Shown in pieces: positions 5,815-8,963 of a DNA stretch of 8,963 nucleotides; the first letter of the stretch is position 1; every line of letters begins with the position of its first letter. Made by a program: the position numbers and the translations under genes. Origin of the DNA: Bacteroidota bacterium (GTDB taxonomy: Bacteria > Bacteroidota > Ignavibacteria > Ignavibacteriales > Ignavibacteriaceae); contig JAJYSI010000108.1 of NCBI GenBank assembly GCA_021793635.1, positions 1 through 8,963 of the forward strand, written 5' to 3'. The notes beneath the pieces were generated by a model, which was not told the DNA's origin, ran no database searches, and saw only the letters and a program-made list of their open reading frames with translations.

Positions 5815-6296
5815 ATCCACAGCTTCAACTGACAAAGATACCTGCAGCTAAAGCTGAAATGCTGATCCGAAAACCTGTTGTAGAGGTATTTGAGGCTTTC
5901 ATTAATCCGGAGACAACAACTAAATTCTGGTTTACCAAAAGCGGCGGCAGATTAGAACCAGGCAAACAAGTAACTTGGATATGGGAAATGTATAACGCTT
6001 CAGTGCCGGTAAAAGTTCTTGATGTTGAACTGAATAAAAGAATTCTAATTGAATGGCAGTACAATGTCGTCCAAACTTTAGTTGAATGGATTTTCACTCC
6101 TCTTGGCATTGATTCAACATTTGTCAGTATCACTAATTCCTGTTTCAAAGGCAATGGGGATAAAGTCGTAAATGATGCACTCGGCTTGAAGGGCGGATTT
6201 ACTTGGGTACAAGCCGGGTTTAAAGCATATCTGGAACACGGAATTAAACTTAATTTAATAGAAGATGCTTTTCCTAAAGTATTAATTGAGCATTAA
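5811..6296 (+). CDS. SRPBCC-family protein, AHSA1-like
   Basis: A 161-residue START/Bet v 1-fold protein. Such folds bind hydrophobic small molecules in a deep cavity, and members of the AHSA1-like (Activator of Hsp90 ATPase homologue 1-like) branch are common beside ECF sigma factors. The first helix reads KPVVEVFEAFINPE (21-34), then FWFTKSGGRLEPG (39-51) and the strand WIWEMY (56-61). Strand ILIEWQY (78-84) follows, and the final long helix FTWVQAGFKAYLEHGIKL (130-147) closes the fold. Length and order are normal. It overlaps the upstream AhpD-like gene by 4 nt (ATGA) and is followed 7 nt later by the sigma gene. It may act as a ligand-binding partner or enzyme on the same compound that the CMD and DGPF proteins handle; this is inferred only from context. 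Confidence 0.88.
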   Translation: MNPQLQLTKIPAAKAEMLIRKPVVEVFEAFINPETTTKFWFTKSGGRLEPGKQVTWIWEMYNASVPVKVLDVELNKRILIEWQYNVVQTLVEWIFTPLGIDSTFVSITNSCFKGNGDKVVNDALGLKGGFTWVQAGFKAYLEHGIKLNLIEDAFPKVLIEH

Positions 6297-6303
6297 ATAA
6301 CTA

Positions 6304-7530
6304 ATGGCAGAGCGAGAGTTACTTCCTCATTTATTTAGAACTGAATACCGAAAGATCGTTTCGGTGCTTTGCAGACGTTTTGGATTTGAAGAAATTGAAA
6401 TTGCAGAAGATATTGCGAGCGATACATTTCTAACTGCTGCAGAAACCTGGGGGCTGAACGGTGTTCCTTCAAATCCGGCTGCCTGGCTTTACACTGTCGC
6501 TAAAAATAAAGCTAAGAATCATCTCCACCGTAAATTATTATATCAGGACAAAATTATCCCCGAAATACAAAATAGGAATTCGGAAATCCATGAGGATGAA
6601 ATTGATTTATCTCCGCAAAATATTAATGACAGCCAGTTGCAGATGATGTTTACAATCTGTCATTCTTCAATCTCAACGGAAGCCCAGATTGGACTGTCGC
6701 TCCGTATACTTTGCGGTTTCGGAATAGAAGAAATAGCGGACGCATTTCTAACTAATAAAGAAACCATCAATAAGAGGCTGTTCAGAGCTAAAGAAAAACT
6801 TCGGCAAGAAAAAATAAAGATCGAACTACCCCTCCCTTCCGAAATTGATGAGAGACTTGAAACAGTATTAAAAACGATCTATTTGTTATTCAATGAAGGA
6901 TATTACTCGCTTACTCAGGATCAAACTCTTCGCAAAGATCTCTGTCTTGAAGCTATGCGGCTTTGCTACATGCTGGTTGAAAACAAAAGCACAAACAAAC
7001 CGCAGGTAAATGCGCTGCTTTCTCTGATGTGTTTCCACGCTTCAAGATTTGATGCTCGCTTTGATAAGAACGGCGAACTAATTTTGTATGAAGATCAAGA
7101 CGTAAGTTTGTGGGATTCTGATTTAATCCGCAAGGGAGAATATTTTTTGAACTGCTCTGCAAGCGGAGATAAAGTCTCAAAATACCATATCGAGGCTGCC
7201 ATTGCCTACTGGCACACTCAAAAGGAGGATACAAAAGAAAAATGGGAAGGTATACTGCAGTTGTACAATCAATTATTAATGATAGAATATTCTCCGGTAG
7301 CAGCTCTAAACAGGACATATGCCCTTTCAAAAGCCAACAGCAAGGAAGAAGCAATAGTTGAAGCTGAGAAATTAAAATTGACAGAATACCCTTTCTATTT
7401 CACTTTGCTTGGAGAACTTTACTTAGGAATTGATGATGGAAAGGCGAAGCTGAATTTTCAAAAGGCATTAGCTCTTCTCAAAACACAGACAGATAAGAAC
7501 ACAATTCAGAAAAAAATAGAAAAACTTTAA
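6304..7530 (+). CDS. ECF42-type sigma factor with DUF6596/TPR-like C-terminal extension
   Basis: A 408-residue RNA polymerase sigma factor, about twice the length of a plain ECF sigma. Region 2 spans about 8-76 and includes the -10-recognising segment EDIASDTFLTAAETW (35-49) and WLYTVAKNKAKNHL (61-74). Region 4 spans about 118-168, with the helix-turn-helix GFGIEEIADAF then TNKETINKRLFRAKEKL. The C-terminal part carries the ECF42/DUF6596 marks YLLFNEGY (193-200), EDQDVSLWD (263-271), YHIEAAIAYWH (294-304) and SPVAALNRTYAL (330-341), ending in TPR-like helices. In this group the extension is thought to be needed for activity and no anti-sigma factor is used; none is seen here. It would direct transcription of the DGPF operon, probably including itself. 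It lies 7 nt after the SRPBCC stop with no Shine-Dalgarno, so it depends on coupling. No terminator is recognisable after it. Confidence 0.93.
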   Translation: MAERELLPHLFRTEYRKIVSVLCRRFGFEEIEIAEDIASDTFLTAAETWGLNGVPSNPAAWLYTVAKNKAKNHLHRKLLYQDKIIPEIQNRNSEIHEDEIDLSPQNINDSQLQMMFTICHSSISTEAQIGLSLRILCGFGIEEIADAFLTNKETINKRLFRAKEKLRQEKIKIELPLPSEIDERLETVLKTIYLLFNEGYYSLTQDQTLRKDLCLEAMRLCYMLVENKSTNKPQVNALLSLMCFHASRFDARFDKNGELILYEDQDVSLWDSDLIRKGEYFLNCSASGDKVSKYHIEAAIAYWHTQKEDTKEKWEGILQLYNQLLMIEYSPVAALNRTYALSKANSKEEAIVEAEKLKLTEYPFYFTLLGELYLGIDDGKAKLNFQKALALLKTQTDKNTIQKKIEKL

Positions 7531-7795
7531 CGGTGCAAATGACTATAGGCTGGAAAGCAATTTTTTGTATTCGGCAGCATTTAGCCTTCTTATTGTATCC
7601 ATAACCATAAAACACTATCTAATTATATTTGAATTAAACTTAAAGACATTTGCCAGATTAACTTGTCTTCAAGATAAAATATTTTGGAATATTTTTAACC
7701 GGCAAAATAGTCTAACAGTAAATCTGATAGCACATTCTTACAAGGGAAAAATTAGAAGTCTTAGTTTTTTGATTAAGCAATCTTCCCTATTCTGA
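7531..7795. other. Convergent intergenic gap with no recognisable element
   Basis: It separates the rightward sigma operon from the leftward LysE gene. A 76-codon open frame at 7565-7795 starts with TTG, has no ribosome site and shows only AT-driven composition, so I do not call it a gene. I see no hairpin with a T-tract for either strand, so transcription from both sides may end in a Rho-dependent manner or read through into antisense. Confidence 0.5.
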
Positions 7796-8443
7796 TTAGA
7801 GAAAAAACAAGGTCCTCAAAGAACTAAACAGAAAATAAAACGACAGCAATACTAAAACGAAACCCAAACCTATGTTTACTTTCTTCATCATCTCATTGGA
7901 GATAAATTTCTTCGCCCAGTGAAGTACGTTTGTCAAAGTAAAAAGATAGGTAGCAAGTCCCAAGCCACCGGCAATTAAGAATAATAAATTTGTGTTAGAG
8001 GTAAAATCTGAAACAAGATTTAAATCTTTTATAATTTTCATTCCAATCAGCCACCAGAAAATCATCATCGGATTGGTAGCAGCAAGAGAAAATCCGGTAA
8101 CAAATGATAATCGTTTACTTTTAATTGCCGTATGAGTAAGGTCCAACATATTTTTTTTTGCACCATAACGGAAGGTAAAAAATGCAAGCAGCCAGAGGAT
8201 AACTGTCGCAGCTAAACCAAAGTAGGCAATCACCAATTTATTTCTAAGAAAAGGGGCAACACCAAATAAAGCTACGATTCCATACATTACGTCGGAACAA
8301 ACCGAACCCGCGCCAACCATATAGGCAGCGCGTCTATGATTGTTCAATGATCGTTTTGCTATTTCAATTTGCGTAGCACCAATAGGTACCGCTGTTAAAA
8401 ACCCCATTACATATGTGATTATCAAAAATAGAAAAGTATCCAT
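7796..8443 (-). CDS. LysE/RhtB-family exporter
   Basis: A 215-residue inner-membrane protein with six hydrophobic segments (about 4-24, 40-62, 72-92, 115-138, 152-172 and 190-210). It belongs to the LysE/RhtB superfamily, whose members export amino acids or related small molecules. The N-terminal signature is GFLTAVPIGATQIEIAKRSL (14-33), in place of the commoner PGP form. The second signature is GFSLAATNPMMIFWW (117-131), where the Asn-Pro pair is typical. The linker KKNMLDLTHTAIKSKRL carries positive charge, as expected for a cytoplasmic loop. The start is ATG at 8443-8441, with GAGGG only 2 nt upstream, too close for a good Shine-Dalgarno. The gene follows a glycosyltransferase gene on the same strand by 24 nt, possibly as an operon. 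Substrate unknown. Confidence 0.88.
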   Translation of the reverse strand: MDTFLFLIITYVMGFLTAVPIGATQIEIAKRSLNNHRRAAYMVGAGSVCSDVMYGIVALFGVAPFLRNKLVIAYFGLAATVILWLLAFFTFRYGAKKNMLDLTHTAIKSKRLSFVTGFSLAATNPMMIFWWLIGMKIIKDLNLVSDFTSNTNLLFLIAGGLGLATYLFTLTNVLHWAKKFISNEMMKKVNIGLGFVLVLLSFYFLFSSLRTLFFL

Positions 8444-8467
8444 TTCCCTCGAGTTGCTTTTGTAAAT

Positions 8468-8963
8468 TTACTGTGCAAAGATACTACGCTCTTTTGGGAA
8501 ATAAAACCTTTTTGTTGCAGAAAGATGAGAATTTACTTCTAAAAATATTTCATTAACGGTTAAATTGTCAAAACATCTGACTTCTTTGCATGCCTTCGCC
8601 ATTTTATTTATGCAGGAAATATTTCTGCATGCCGTCTTAGCTATAAATGTCCTTGAAGGTGCATCCTGGTTAGCCGGAAAATAATTTTTTTCAAATGAAT
8701 CATACCCGTAGATATGCGGCGGGGTACTGCCGAAAACAGAATATACAGCAGTTTTGTTTCGCAGGCTTTTGCCGTCTCTAGAAAACTTCCGTGCAGCAGC
8801 TATGTGTAATGGTCCGGTATCTCCGGTAATGAAGACATCGGAAAAATCAATTAAGGCTGCATAGGTATCAAGTTCAGTTGAAGGCGGAACAACAATGATT
8901 TTTTTATGATCATCCGCAGATAAATTATTTATGATTCTTTGTTCAATTAGTTTTTCAACATGC
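8468..8963 (-). CDS. Glycosyltransferase family 9 (heptosyltransferase-like), partial
   Basis: The last 164 residues of a protein whose 5' end lies beyond the right edge. The frame is open from the edge to the stop at 8470-8468. The segment LIDFSDVFITGDTGPLHIAA contains the GT9 donor-site signature TGDTGPLH (46-53 of the visible part). VFGSTPPHIYGY (77-88) matches the following conserved strand and loop. The tail has four Cys (112, 117, 125 and 130) in a CxxxxC, then C, then CF arrangement, as in many ADP-heptose transferases, followed by VNEIFLEV. Such enzymes add heptose or similar sugars to lipopolysaccharide core at the inner face of the cytoplasmic membrane, which supports a Gram-negative host. 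The C-terminus (KRFYFPKERSIFAQ) runs about 15 residues past the usual end. The acceptor cannot be told from this fragment. Confidence 0.85.
   Translation of the reverse strand, partial: HVEKLIEQRIINNLSADDHKKIIVVPPSTELDTYAALIDFSDVFITGDTGPLHIAAARKFSRDGKSLRNKTAVYSVFGSTPPHIYGYDSFEKNYFPANQDAPSRTFIAKTACRNISCINKMAKACKEVRCFDNLTVNEIFLEVNSHLSATKRFYFPKERSIFAQ

Noticed and set aside
6953..7354. 133-codon minus-strand open frame
   Set aside because: Antisense to the conserved C-terminal extension of the sigma factor.
7565..7795. 76-codon open frame after the sigma gene
   Set aside because: TTG start, no ribosome site, composition of non-coding AT-rich DNA; it ends exactly at the convergent gene by chance.
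1..8963. CRISPR array, insertion sequence or transposase gene
   Set aside because: No regularly spaced repeats and no transposase- or integrase-like protein in any frame of the window.

Overview
The window is AT-rich (roughly 27% GC in the poorest gene to 47% in the richest, judged from sampled lines) and looks like chromosomal DNA from the Bacteroidota/Ignavibacteriota/Chlorobiota neighbourhood. The basis is protein character and codon bias. Several genes also carry AGGAG-type Shine-Dalgarno sites at about 6 nt spacing, which fits Ignavibacteria better than typical Bacteroidetes. The taxonomic call is an inference.

Left part (1-2274): a non-coding leader of about 458 bp carries, at its left end, a leftward promoter overlapped by a perfect LacI-family operator. 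It is followed by a lone MFS transporter gene (459-1715) and about 560 bp without a gene. That gap holds the 3' half of a tRNA-Thr(CGT) gene, cut at the anticodon loop, with its Rho-independent terminator. This is the kind of scar tRNA-targeting integrases leave.

Middle left (2275-3751): a very AT-rich, two-gene Type II restriction-modification candidate. A DNA methyltransferase with a TSPPYW motif overlaps by 20 bp a small GTG-started protein with a PD-D-W-K nuclease core. No controller gene is visible.

Middle (3910-7530): a probable six-gene rightward operon: YCII/DGPF protein, AhpD/CMD-like protein, second YCII/DGPF protein, second AhpD/CMD-like protein, SRPBCC (AHSA1-like) protein, and a long ECF sigma factor of the ECF42 type with a C-terminal DUF6596/TPR-like extension. 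DGPF proteins are the classic ECF42 partners, whereas CMD proteins are better known as partners of ECF41. The duplicated DGPF-CMD pairing with an ECF42 sigma is the most interesting system here. It is probably a self-contained regulon with no anti-sigma factor, whose sigma output or input may involve small-molecule or redox stress. A strong 19-bp stem-loop sits inside the operon.

Right part (7796-8963, minus strand): a LysE/RhtB-type exporter, preceded on the same strand by the 3' end of a family 9 glycosyltransferase (heptosyltransferase-like) that runs off the window. The operon and this pair converge across a 265-bp gap with no recognisable element.
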